A stretch of 64,000 nucleotides of DNA from Cordylochernes scorpioides (Eukaryota > Arthropoda > Arachnida > Pseudoscorpiones > Chernetidae): positions 26,899,541 through 26,963,540 of the forward strand of contig CP092880.1 of NCBI GenBank assembly GCA_030710605.1. The letters run 5' to 3'. Shown piece after piece: positions 53,701 to 64,000 of this stretch; position 1 is the stretch's first letter; every line of letters starts with the position of its first letter. The notes below the pieces were generated by a model. That model saw nothing but the letters and a program-made list of their open reading frames with translations. It searched no databases and was not told the origin of the DNA. Both the position numbers and the translations under genes were made by a program.

Positions 53701-56700
53701 AGTAAGAGTGCAGTAGGTAATCCTAAAACGCAGTAAGGAGTAAGAGTGCAGTAGGTAATCCTAAAACGCAGTAAGGAGTAAGAGTGCAGTAGGTAATCCT
53801 AAAACGAAGTAAGGAGTAAGAGTGCAGTAGGTAATCCTAAAACGCAGTAAGGAGTAAGAGTGAAGTAGGTAATCCAAAAACGCAGTAAGGAGTAAGAGTG
53901 CAGTAGGTAATCCTAAAACGAAGTAAGGAGTAAGAGTGCAGTAGGTAATCCTAAAACGCAGTAAGGATTAAGAGTGCAGTAGGTAATCCCAAAACGCAGT
54001 AAGGATTAAGAGTGCAGTAGGTAATTCTAAAACGCAGTAAGGAGTAAGAGTGCAGTATGTAATCCTAAAACTCAGTAAGGAGTAAGAGTGTAGTAAGTAA
54101 TCTTAAAACGCAGTAAGGAGTAAGAGTGCAGTAGGTACTCCTAAAACGCAGTAAGGAGTAAGAGTGCAGTAGGTAATACTAAAACGCAGTAGGAGTAAGA
54201 GTGCAGTAGGTAATCCTAAAACGCAGTAAGGAGTAATAGTGTAGTAAGTAATCTTAAAACGCAGTAAGGAGTAAGAGTGCAGTAGGTAATTCTAAAACGC
54301 AGTAAGGAGTAAGAGTGAAGTATGTAATCCAAAAACGCAGTAAGGAGTAAGAGTGCAGTAGGTAATCCTAAAACGAAGTAAGGAGTAAGAGTGCAGTAGG
54401 TAATCCTAAAACGCAGTAAGGAGTAAGAGTGCAGTAGGCAATCCTAAAACGCAGTAAGGAGTAAAAGTGCAGTAGGTAATCCTAAAACGCAGTCAGGAGA
54501 AAGAGTGTAGTCGGTAATCCTAAAACGCAGTAAGGAGTAAGAGTGCAGTAGGTAATCCTAAAACGCAGTCAGGAGTAAGAGTGCAGTAGGTAATCCTAAA
54601 ACGCAGTAAGGAGTAAGAGTGCAGTACGTAATCCTAAAACGCAGTAAGCAGTAAGAGTGCAGTAAGTAATACTAAAACGCAGTAAGGAGTAAGAGTGCAG
54701 TAGGTAATCTCAAAACGAAGTAAGGAGTAAGAGTGCAGTAGGTAATCCTAAAACGCAGTAAGGAGTAAGAGTGCAGTAGGTAATCTCAAAACGAAGTAAG
54801 GAGTAAGAGTGCAGTAGGTAATCCTAAAACGCAGTAAGGAGTAAGAGTGCAGTAGGTAATCCTAAAACGCAGTAAGGAGTAAGAGTGCAGTATGTAATCC
54901 TAAAACTCAGTAAGGAGTAAGAGTGCAGTAAGTAATCTTAAAACGCAGTAAGGAGTAAGAGTGCAGTAGGTACTCCTAAAACGCAGTAAGGAGTAAGAGT
55001 GCAGTATGTAATCCTAAAACTCAGTAAGGAGTAAGAGTGCAGTAAGTAATCTTAAAACGCAGTAAGGAGTAAGAGTGCAGTAGGTACTCCTAAAACGCAG
55101 TAAGGAGTAAGAGTGGAGTAGGTAATATTAAAACGCAGTAAGGAGTAAGAGTGTAGTAGGTAATCCCAAAACGCAGTAAGGAGTAAGAGTGCAGTAGGTA
55201 ATCCTAAAACGCAGTAAGGAGTAAGAGTGCAGTAGGTAATCTCAAAACGAAGTAAGGAGCAAGAGTGCAGTAGGTAATCCTAAAACGCAGTAAGGAGTAA
55301 GAGTGCAGTAGGTAATCCAAAAACGCAGTCAGGAGTAAGAGTGTAGTAGGTAATCCTAAAACGCAGTAAGGAGTAAGAGTGCAGTAGGTAATCCTAAAAC
55401 GCAGTCAGGAGTAAGAGTGCAGTAGGTAATCCTAAAACGCAGTAAGGAGTAAGAGTGCAGTAGGTAATCCTAAAACGCAGTAAGGAGTAAGAGTGCAATA
55501 GGTAATCCTAAAACGCCGTAAGGAGTGAGAAGGCAGTAGGTAATCCTAAAACGCAGTCAGGCGTAGGAGTGCAGTAGATGATCCTAAAACGCAGTAAGGA
55601 GTGAGAAGGCAGTAGGTAATCCTAAAACGCAGTCAGGCGTAGGAGTGCAGTAGATGATCCTAAAACGCAGTAAGGAGTAAGAGTGCAGTAGGTAATCCTA
55701 AAACGCAGTAAGGAGTAAGAGTGCAGTAGGTAATCCTAAAACGCAGTAAGGAGTAAGAGTGCAGTAGGTAATCCTAAAACGCAGTAAGGAGTAAGAGTGC
55801 AGTAGGTAATCCTAAAACGAAGTAAGGAGTAAGAGTGCAGTAGGTAATCCTAAAACGCAGTAAGGAGTAAGAGTGAAGTAGGTAATCCAAAAACGCAGTA
55901 AGGAATAAGAGTGCAGTAGGTAATCCTAAAACGAAGTAAGGAGTAAGAGTGCAGTAGGTAATCCTAAAACGCAGTAAGGATTAAGAGTGCAGTAGGTAAT
56001 CCCAAAACGCAGTAAGGATTAAGAGTGCAGTAGGTAATCCTAAAACGCAGTCAGGAGTAAGAGTGCAGTAGGTAATCCTAAAACGCAGTAAGGAGTAAGA
56101 GTGCAGTAGGTAATCCTAAAACGCAGTAAGGAGTAAGAGTGCAATAGGTAATCCTAAAACGCAGTAAGGAGTGAGAAGGCAGTAGGTAATCCTAAAACGC
56201 AGTCAGGCGTAGGAGTGCAGTAGATGATCCTAAAACGCAGTAAGGAGTGAGAAGGCAGTAGGTAATCCTAAAACGCAGTCAGGCGTAGGAGTGCAGTAGA
56301 TGATCCTAAAACGCAGTAAGGAGTAAGAGTGCAGTAGGTAATCCTAAAACGCAGTAAGGAGTAAGAGTGCAGTAGGTAATCCTAAAACGCAGTAAGGAGT
56401 AAGAGTGCAGTAGGTAATCCTAAAACGCAGTAAGGAGTAAGAGTGCAGTAGGTAATCCTAAAACGAAGTAAGGAGTAAGAGTGCAGTAGGTAATCCTAAA
56501 ACGCAGTAAGGAGTAAGAGTGAAGTAGGTAATCCAAAAACGCAGTAAGGAGTGAGAGTGCAGTAGGTAATCCTAAAACGAAGTAAGGAGTAAGAGTGCAG
56601 TAGGTAATCCTAAAACGCAGTAAGGATTAAGAGTGCAGTAGGTAATCCCAAAACGCAGTAAGGATTAAGAGTGCAGTAGGTAATTCTAAAACGCAGTAAG

Positions 56701-59700
56701 GAGTAAGAGTGCAGTATGTAATCCTAAAACTCAGTAAGGAGTGAGAGTGTAGTAAGTAATCTTAAAACGCAGTAAGGAGTAAGAGTGCAGTAGGTACTCC
56801 TAAAACGCAGTAAGGAGTAAGAGTGCAGTAGGTAATACTAAAACGCAGTAGGAGTAAGAGTGCAGTAGGTAATCCTAAAACGCAGTAAGGAGTAATAGTG
56901 TAGTAAGTAATCTTAAAACGCAGTAAGGAGTAAGAGTGCAGTAGGTAATTCTAAAACGCAGTAAGGAGTAAGAGTGAAGTATGTAATCCAAAAACGCAGT
57001 AAGGAGTAAGAGTGCAGTAGGTAATCCTAAAACGAAGTAAGGAGTAAGAGTGCAGTAGGTAATCCTAAAACGCAGTAAGGAGTAAGAGTGCAGTAGGCAA
57101 TCCTAAAACGCAGTAAGGAGTAAAAGTGCAGTAGGTAATTCTAAAACGCAGTCAGGAGAAAGAGTGTAGTCGGTAATCCTAAAACGCAGTAAGGAGTAAG
57201 AGTGCAGTAGGTAATCCTAAAACGCAGTCAGGAGTAAGAGTGCAGTAGGTAATCCTAAAACGCAGTAAGGAGTAAGAGTGCAGTACGTAATCCTAAAACG
57301 CAGTAAGGAGTAAGAGTGCAGTAAGTAATACTAAAACGCAGTAAGGAGTAAGAGTGCAGTAGGTAATCTCAAAACGAAGTAAGGAGTAAGAGTGCAGTAG
57401 GTAATCCTAAAACGCAGTAAGGAGTAAGAGTGCAGTAGGTAATCTCAAAACGAAGTAAGGAGTAAGAGTGCAGTAGGTAATCCTAAAACGCAGTAAGGAG
57501 TAAGAGTGCAGTAGGTAATCCTAAAACGCAGTAAGGAGTAAGAGTGCAGTATGTAATCCTAAAACTCAGTAAGGAGTAAGAGTGCAGTAAGTAATCTTAA
57601 AACGCAGTAAGGAGTAAGAGTGCAGTAGGTACTCCTAAAACGCAGTAAGGAGTAAGAGTGCAGTATGTAATCCTAAAACTCAGTAAGGAGTAAGAGTGCA
57701 GTAAGTAATCTTAAAACGCAGTAAGGAGTAAGAGTGCAGTAGGTACTCCTAAAACGCAGTAAGGAGTAAGAGTGGAGTAGGTAATATTAAAACGCAGTAA
57801 GGAGTAAGAGTGTAGTAGGTAATCCCAAAACGCAGTAAGGAGTAAGAGTGCAGTAGGTAATCCTAAAACGCAGTAAGGAGTAAGAGTGCAGTAGGTAATC
57901 TCAAAACGAAGTAAGGAGTAAGAGTGCAGTAGGTAATCCTAAAACGCAGTAAGGAGTAAGAGTGCAGTAGGTTACTCAAAACGAAGTAAGGAGTAAGAGT
58001 GCAGTAGGTAATCCTAAAACGCAGTAAGGAGTAAGAGTGCAGTATGTAATCCTAAAACTCAGTAAGGAGTAAGAGTGCAGTAAGTGATCTTAAAACGCAG
58101 TAAGGAGTAAGAGTGCAGTAGGTACTCCTAAAACGCAGTAAGGGGTAAGAGTGCAGTAGGTAATACTAAAACGCAGTAAGGAGTAAGAGTGCAGTAGGTA
58201 ATCCTAAAACGCAGTCAGGAGTAAGAGTGCAGTAAGTAATCCCAAAACGCAGTAAGGACAAAGAGTGCAGTAGGTAATCCTAAAACGCAATAAAGAGTAA
58301 GAGTGCAGTAGGTAATCCTAAAACGCAGTAAGGAGTAAGAGTGCAATAGGTAATCCTAAAACGCAGTAAGGAGTAAGAGTGCAGTAGGTAATCCTAGAAC
58401 GCAGTAAGGAGTAAGAGTGCAGTAGGTATTCCTAAAACGCAGTAAGGAGTAAGAGTGCAGTAGGTAATCCAAAAACGCAGTTAGGAGTAAGAGTGTAGTA
58501 GGTAATCCTAAAACGCAGTAAGGAGTAAGAGTGCAGTAGGTAATCCTAAAACGCAGTCAGGAGTAAGAGTGCAGTAGGTAATCCTAAAACGCAGTAAGGA
58601 GTAAGAGTGCAGTAGGTAATCATAAAACGCAGTAAGGAGTAAGAGTGCAATAGGTAGTCCTAAAACGCAGTAAGGAGTAAGAGTGCAGTAGGTAATCCAA
58701 AAACGCAGTCAGGAGTAAGAGTGTAGTAGGTAATCCTAAAACGCAGTAAGGAGTAAGAGTGCAGTAGGTAATCCTAAAACGCAGTCAGGAGTAAGAGTGC
58801 AGTAGGTAATCTTAAAACGCAGTAAGGAGTGAGAGTGCAGTAGGTAATCCTAAAACGCAGAAGGAGTAAGAGTGCAGTAGGTAATCCCAAAACGCAGTAA
58901 GGAGTTAGAGTGCAGTAGGTAATCCTAAAACGCAGTCAGAAGTAAGAGTGCAGTAAGTAATCCCAAAACGCAGTCAGGAGTAAGAGTGCAGTAGGTAATT
59001 CTAAAACGCAGTAAGGAGTAAGAGTGCAGTAGGTAATCCTAAAACGCAGTCAGGAGTAAGAGTGCAGTAGGTAATCCTAAAACGCAGAAGGAGTAAAAGT
59101 GTAGTAGGTAATCCCAAAACGCAGTATGGAGTAAGAGTGCAGTAGGTAATCCTAAAACGCAGTAAGGAGTAAGAGTGCAGTAGGTAATCTCAAAACGAAG
59201 TAAGGAGTAAGAGTGCAGTAGGTAATCCTAAAACGCAGTAAGGAGTAAGAGTGCAGTAGGTAATCTCAAAACGCAGTAAGGAGTAAGAGTGCAGTAGGTA
59301 ATCCTAAAACGCAGTAAGGAGTAAGAGTGCAGTAGGTAATCCTAAAACGCAGTCAGGAGTAAGAGTGCAGTAAGTAATCCCAAAACGCAGTAAGGAGTAA
59401 GAGTACAGTAGGTAATCCTAAAACGCAGTAAGGAGAAAGAGTGTATTAGGCAATCCCAAAACGCAGTAAGGAGTAAGAGTGCAGTAGGTAATCCTAAAAC
59501 GCAGTAAGGAGTAAGAGTGCAGTAGGTAATCCCAAAACGCAGTAAGAAGTAAGAGTGCAGTAGGTAATCCTAAAACGCAGTAAGGAGTAAGAGTGCAGTA
59601 GGTAATCCTAAAACGCAGTAAGGAGTAAGAGTGCAGTAGGTAATCCTAAAACGCAGTAAGGAGTAAGAGTGCAGTAGGTAATCCTAAAACGCAGTAAGGA

Positions 59701-62034
59701 GTAAGAGTGCAGTAGGTAATCCTAAAACGAAGTAAGGAGTAAGAGTGCAGTAGGTAATCCTAAAACGCAGTAAGGAGTAAGAGTGAAGTAGGTAATCCAA
59801 AAACGCAGTAAGGAGTAAGAGTGCAGTAGGTAATCCTAAAACGAAGTAAGGAGTAAGAGTGCAGTAGGTAATCCTAAAACGCAGTAAGGATTAAGAGTGC
59901 AGTAGGTAATCCCAAAACGCAGTAAGGATTAAGAGTGCAGTAGGTAATTCTAAAACGCAGTAAGGAGTAAGAGTGCAGTATGTAATCCTAAAACTCAGTA
60001 AGGAGTAAGAGTGTAGTAAGTAATCTTAAAACGCAGTAAGGAGTAAGAGTGCAGTAGGTACTCCTAAAACGCAGTAAGGAGTAAGAGTGCAGTAGGTAAT
60101 ACTAAAACGCAGTAGGAGTAAGAGTGCAGTAGGTAATCCTAAAACGCAGTAAGGAGTAATAGTGTAGTAAGTAATCTTAAAACGCAGTAAGGAGTAAGAG
60201 TGCAGTAGGTAATTCTAAAACGCATTAAGGAGTAAGAGTGAAGTATGTAATCCAAAAACGCAGTAAGGAGTAAGAGTGCAGTAGGTAATCCTAAAACGAA
60301 GTAAGGAGTAAGAGTGCAGTAGGTAATCCTAAAACGCAGTAAGGAGTAAGAGTGCAGTAGGCAATCCTAAAACGCAGTAAGGAGTAAAAGTGCAGTAGGT
60401 AATCCTAAAACGCAGTCAGGAGAAAGAGTGTAGTAGGTAATCCTAAAACGCAGTAAGGAGTAAGAGTGCAGTAGGTAATCCTAAAACGCAGTCAGGAGTA
60501 AGAGTGCAGTAGGTAATCCTAAAACGCAGTAAGGAGTAAGAGTGCAGTACGTAATCCTAAAACGCAGTAAGGAGTAAGAGTGCAGTAAGTAATACTAAAA
60601 CGCAGTAAGGAGTAAGAGTGCAGTAGGTAATCTCAAAACGAAGTAAGGAGTAAGAGTGCAGTAGGTAATCCTAAAACGCAGTAAGGAGTAAGAGTGCAGT
60701 AGGTAATCTCAAAACGAAGTAAGGAGTAAGAGTGCAGTAGGTAATCCTAAAACGCAGTAAGGAGTAAGAGTGCAGTAGGTAATCCTAAAACGCAGTAAGG
60801 AGTAAGAGTGCAGTATGTAATCCTAAAACTCAGTAAGGAGTAAGAGTGCAGTAAGTAATCTTAAAACGCAGTAAGGAGTAAGAGTGCAGTAGGTACTCCT
60901 AAAACGCAGTAAGGAGTAAGAGTGCAGTATGTAATCCTAAAACTCAGTAAGGAGTAAGAGTGCAGTAAGTAATCTTAAAACGCAGTAAGGAGTAAGAGTG
61001 CAGTAGGTACTCCTAAAACGCAGTAAGGAGTAAGAGTGCAGTAGGTAATATTAAAACGCAGTAAGGAGTAAGAGTGTAGTAGGTAATCCCAAAACGCAGT
61101 AAGGAGTAAGAGTGCAGTAGGTAATCCTAAAACGCAGTAAGGAGTAAGAGTGCAGTAGGTAATCTCAAAACGAAGTAAGGAGTAAGAGTGCAGTAGGTAA
61201 TCCTAAAACGCAGTAAGGAGTAAGAGTGCAGTAGGTTACTCAAAACGAAGTAAGGAGTAAGAGTGCAGTAGGTAATCCTAAAACGCAGTAAGGAGTAAGA
61301 GTGCAGTATGTAATCCTAAAACTCAGTAAGGAGTAAGAGTGCAGTAAGTAATCTTAAAACGCAGTAAGGAGTAAGAGTGCAGTAGGTACTCCTAAAACGC
61401 AGTAAGGAGTAAGAGTGCAGTAGGTAATACTAAAACGCAGTAAGGAGTAAGAGTGCAGTAGGTAATCCTAAAACGCAGTCAGGAGTAAGAGTGCAGTAAG
61501 TAATCCCAAAACGCAGTAAGGACAAAGAGTGCAGTAGGTAATCCTAAAACGCAATAAAGAGTAAGAGTGCAGTAGGTAATCCTAAAACGCAGTAAGGAGT
61601 AAGAGTGCAATAGGTAATCCTAAAACGCAGTAAGGAGTAAGAGTGCAGTAGGTAATCCTAGAACGCAGTAAGGAGTAAGAGTGCAGTAGGTATTCCTAAA
61701 ACGCAGTAAGGAGTAAGAGTGCAGTAGGTAATCCAAAAACGCAGTTAGGAGTAAGAGTGCAGTAGGTAATCCTAAAACGCAGTAAGGAGTAAGTGTGCAG
61801 TAGGTAATCCCAAATCGCAGTAAGGAGTAAGAGTGCAGTAGGTAATCCTAAAACGCAGTAAGGAGTAAGAGTGTAGTAGGTAATCCCAAAACGCAGTAAG
61901 AAGTAAGAGTGCAGTAGGTAATCCTAAACGCTGTAAGGAGTAAGAGTGCAGTAGGTAATCCTAAAACGCAGCAAGGAGTAAGAGTGCAGTACGTAATCCT
62001 AAAACGCAGTAAGGAGTAAGAATGCAGTAAGTGG
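50733..62034 (+). repeat. Large 38-bp satellite array with higher-order repeats
   Basis: About 297 monomers of 38 bp (start CGCAGTAAGGAGTAAGAGTG). Marker variants recur in the same order at kilobase spacing. The doublet with GTGAGAAGGCAG and GTAGATGATCC is at 50966, 53514, 55526 and 56169. The shortened monomer CGCAGTAGGAGTAAG is at 51681, 54188, 56848 and 60111. GTAGGTTACTCAAAACG is at about 57967 and 61233. Spacings are close to whole numbers of monomers (about 67, 53, 17, 66, 70, 86). There is no coding potential; the ORF at 61848-62090 is a by-product. Confidence 0.97.
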
Positions 62035-62270
62035 CAGTCCGACTTAGCTCCAACAGAAATGACCGCCTCTGACAGAGGAACAGACGCCATGCGAAGCCAC
62101 TTCTAACATGGAGTACAGACTCATCCTGTATCCTTGGATCAGGAGCCCTTAAATGGGACTATCAGTCAGGGCAGCTAAGCCAAGGTTTTTTAGTGAGTTT
62201 GTTACTGTTCCCCCTCCTCCTTTTTAATCAGTGCTTGGGACCGGCAAAGACGGTGAATAATAATAATTAG
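62034..62270 (+). repeat. SINE-like repeat fused to the satellite edge
   Basis: The reverse complement of the block at 34145-34448. It starts abruptly at the last satellite monomer (GTAAGTGGCAGTCCGACTTA) and ends in AATAATAATAATTAG. Confidence 0.7.
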
Positions 62271-62284
62271 AAAGAAGACTATGA

Positions 62285-62540
62285 AATTTGTAACAAATAA
62301 ATTTACTGGCAATGTGTTTCTTTTCATCAAATATTTTCTATACAGACCTTTTTATTTTCAATAAAAAGAAACAAATTGCCAGTAAATTTATTTGTTACAA
62401 ATATTATCGATAGATGGCAATTAAAATAATGGAAAAAAGGAGACTATGATGAATGTTATGATGAATTTATATGTTTGAAATTCCCATGATAATCATTGAT
62501 TTTGGCCACTTATCAGATGGATCGCTCATAGTATCTCTCT
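62285..62540 (+). repeat. Palindrome and flank, inverted copy of block D
   Basis: 62285-62402 is a palindrome (TTTGTAACAAATAAATTTAC and complement). 62403-62540 is the reverse complement of 33860-34001. The match stops where the LINE 5' end begins with a (CT)n run. Confidence 0.8.
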
Positions 62541-62549
62541 CTCTCTCGG

Positions 62550-64000
62550 CCGTGCGGCCACGCGGCGCGCGAGCTCCGCGTTTTTTGAGTCTGAGATGGA
62601 GGCCATGGAGACTACTAACCCCTTTGGGGATTGGCTGAAAGCCAAGAGAATGGGCTGCAAGCCGATATGAACTTCACAGAAAACCCTTAAGGCTCCACCG
62701 AAATATCGGCAAAAGAATCAGATATGGCTGAAAGCCTTTCTGATTCAAACAATCGTAAAGATGCTAATTCTGAGCCGGCGGCGAACGGCGGACATGCAAA
62801 TTCTCGCCGCAATTGGGCTGATTGCCCGGAACTAGACGTCCAGCTTCCCGAGGCCGAAGATGGAATTTTCACCACAGTGGGCGGCTCAAAGAAGAGGCCA
62901 CATGACCCTGACCACGCCAACTCGGCGGTCAAAAAGGGATGTACCCAGGCACCAAGAATCCCTAGCAACAGCAGCAGGCCACGATCCGCGCCAAAACCTA
63001 GTAAGGTGCACGAGTGTCAGACAACCAGGCAAAAGCAGGCCACCTTCCGAGCCAGGTCAGCAGCAGCGCAGGTGGACCAATGTGTCTACCTGCAGTACTG
63101 CCCAGACTTCGCCCAGGAGCAGTATTTCCGGGCGTTGGAAGCCAAACTAGGCAAGGGCTCCGTCTACCAGCTGACGAAGATGGAGGGGCAAATCCTGGTC
63201 GTCCTCTCCAGTATCCAGCAAGCCGACAAGCTCGTCGAGGATGGGCTGGAGATAGAGGACGCCCTCCTGCGAGCAACACCACTGAAGAAGCGGGCGGAGC
63301 GGATCATGATCGGCAACGTCCCATTCTTCATTGAAAACGGAGACCTCGTGGCAGCCCTGCGGCCCTACGGACAGATAACCTCCATCGTCCAGAAAATGAT
63401 GGAGTTGGGCGACTCGTATTGGGCCGATGCACGTCGTGAGGCCTTCATCACTCTTCGAGACGGCGTGAAGCTCTCTCACATCCCAGCCCGTCTCGAAATA
63501 AAATCAAAAGGGGTGACCAGTCACGTGTACGTGACTTATGGAATCAAGTGCTCTCTATGCTATAAGCACGGCCACAAACGCGCCAACTGCCCGCGGAAGA
63601 CTGGCGTACAAGAGGCTAACCTGATTCTCCACCCTGCTGCTCCAAATAACGCCGGAAGAGGGCTACCCTCCTCTCTGAACACCAAGCCGGCCCTAGCATT
63701 AACGCCAGCCGCAGGGACAACATCGACTGCGGCACCAACTCCAGCTCCATCACAGGCCTCCCCTGCAGTCCCTTCATCTGCTGCACAGGCCCAACCTACT
63801 GCCGCTGTGGACCCAGCCCCTCCTCCACCAGGGGTTCCAAATGGCTTTCAAAAGACCAAATCCTCTTCACAGGAGAAGCCAAAGGCCCCTGTGGCACCGG
63901 AAGAGATGAAAGAGGAGGAGGTCCTAGTGTCGACCCCCTCAGGGACCCCCAAGAAGACCCGGATGCAGCTCAGTAGGCTCCTTGAGACTGTCCCCAGCGA
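62550..64000 (+). mobile_element. 5' part of a LINE (Tx1/L1-like ORF1), runs off the window
   Basis: Starts after a short (CT)n with a GC-rich leader (GGCCGTGCGGCCACGCGGCG). The base composition is sharply more GC-rich than the rest of the window. The copy of this flank at 33860-34001 lacks the element, so the insertion point is about 62537-62550. Confidence 0.7.
62724..64000 (+). CDS. ORF1-like nucleic-acid-binding protein, partial (no stop in window)
   Basis: An open frame of at least 425 codons. The last upstream in-frame stop is at 62688-62690, and the first ATG (62724) gives MAESLSDSNNRKDANSEPAA. Residues ~1-90 are low-complexity and basic. Residues ~190-260 (RAERIMIGNVPFFIENGDLV ... 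WADARREAFITLRDGV) look like a degenerate RRM fold. Residues ~274-287 are a CCHC zinc knuckle CSLCYKHGHKRANC. After that comes a proline/alanine-rich tail. RRM-like plus CCHC matches ORF1 proteins of Tx1-type LINEs, which bind element RNA. Intact so far as seen. A Gag-like protein of another LINE clade is the main alternative. Confidence 0.8.
   Translation, partial: MAESLSDSNNRKDANSEPAANGGHANSRRNWADCPELDVQLPEAEDGIFTTVGGSKKRPHDPDHANSAVKKGCTQAPRIPSNSSRPRSAPKPSKVHECQTTRQKQATFRARSAAAQVDQCVYLQYCPDFAQEQYFRALEAKLGKGSVYQLTKMEGQILVVLSSIQQADKLVEDGLEIEDALLRATPLKKRAERIMIGNVPFFIENGDLVAALRPYGQITSIVQKMMELGDSYWADARREAFITLRDGVKLSHIPARLEIKSKGVTSHVYVTYGIKCSLCYKHGHKRANCPRKTGVQEANLILHPAAPNNAGRGLPSSLNTKPALALTPAAGTTSTAAPTPAPSQASPAVPSSAAQAQPTAAVDPAPPPPGVPNGFQKTKSSSQEKPKAPVAPEEMKEEEVLVSTPSGTPKKTRMQLSRLLETVPS

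Noticed and set aside
50733..62034. CRISPR-like array
   Set aside because: The monomers are contiguous with no unique spacers, the sequence is eukaryotic, and the period is that of a satellite.
63014..63334. ORFs at 62687-62968, 62860-63150, 62998-63282, 63014-63334 and 63147-63479
   Set aside because: Shadows, caused by high GC content, of the continuous frame 62724-64000 that carries the zinc knuckle.

Overview
The window is gene-poor, AT-rich eukaryotic DNA made almost entirely of repeats. I see no ordinary host protein gene. The mobile-element content (Tigger/pogo, maT, two mariners, Ty3/Gypsy, Copia, a Penelope-like element, several R1/I-like LINEs, hammerhead-ribozyme repeats and a 38-bp satellite) points to an arthropod. 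The style of the LINE C-terminal zinc fingers and of the Gypsy integrase tail makes a chelicerate such as a spider my best guess, but that is inference only. A run of exactly 100 N at 50633-50732 marks a scaffold join of unknown true size.

Layout: (1) 1-868 is the 38-bp satellite on the minus orientation. (2) A long, low-copy repeat occurs three times in direct orientation: copy A 869-4549, copy B 18973-27796 and copy C 43409-50632. Each is preceded by the same satellite (about 23 monomers before A, 4 before B, 2 before C). B and C are also preceded by the same LINE 3' end (16108-17290 and 41460-43130). Within the copies the same relics recur in order: a LINE 3' remnant (B and C only), a 31-bp-arm hairpin, a mariner fragment, a SINE-like block, a ~725-bp element with inverted ends, and the tail of a hammerhead-bearing repeat. 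(3) 4550-16107 is a nested stack: a dead Tigger interrupted by a Copia fragment (4724-5963), a maT element (6757-8055) and a complete but inactivated Gypsy (8416-15341), whose 5' LTR was in turn hit by a LINE (13796-15283). (4) 17392-18719 is a mariner; the matching unoccupied site is in copy C. Copy B received a Penelope-like element (20947-23750, 11-bp target duplication). Copy C received a LINE (43567-45877, 8-bp target duplication).

(5) 26870-27655 is a 54-bp minisatellite open on both strands. (6) 28101-28640 and 32395-32795 are ~350-bp repeat units carrying type-I hammerhead ribozymes. These look like a metazoan retrozyme. (7) 28656-41313 is a patchwork of SINEs, fold-back elements, MITEs, an LTR remnant, a second mariner (39327-40610) and a ~2-kb element with long inverted ends (35855-37907) that contains three tandem ~287-bp units, each with a tRNA-Gly(GCC)-like gene.

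(8) 50733-62034 is a large array of the satellite in the opposite orientation, about 297 monomers, with nested kilobase-scale higher-order repetition. (9) 62034-62540 is an inverted copy of 33860-34448, followed by the 5' part of a LINE whose GC-rich ORF1-like reading frame is open from 62724 to the window end.

Functionally, no set of genes here works as a host pathway. What the window records is insertion history and, at the RNA level, several candidate self-cleaving or Pol III-transcribed units.
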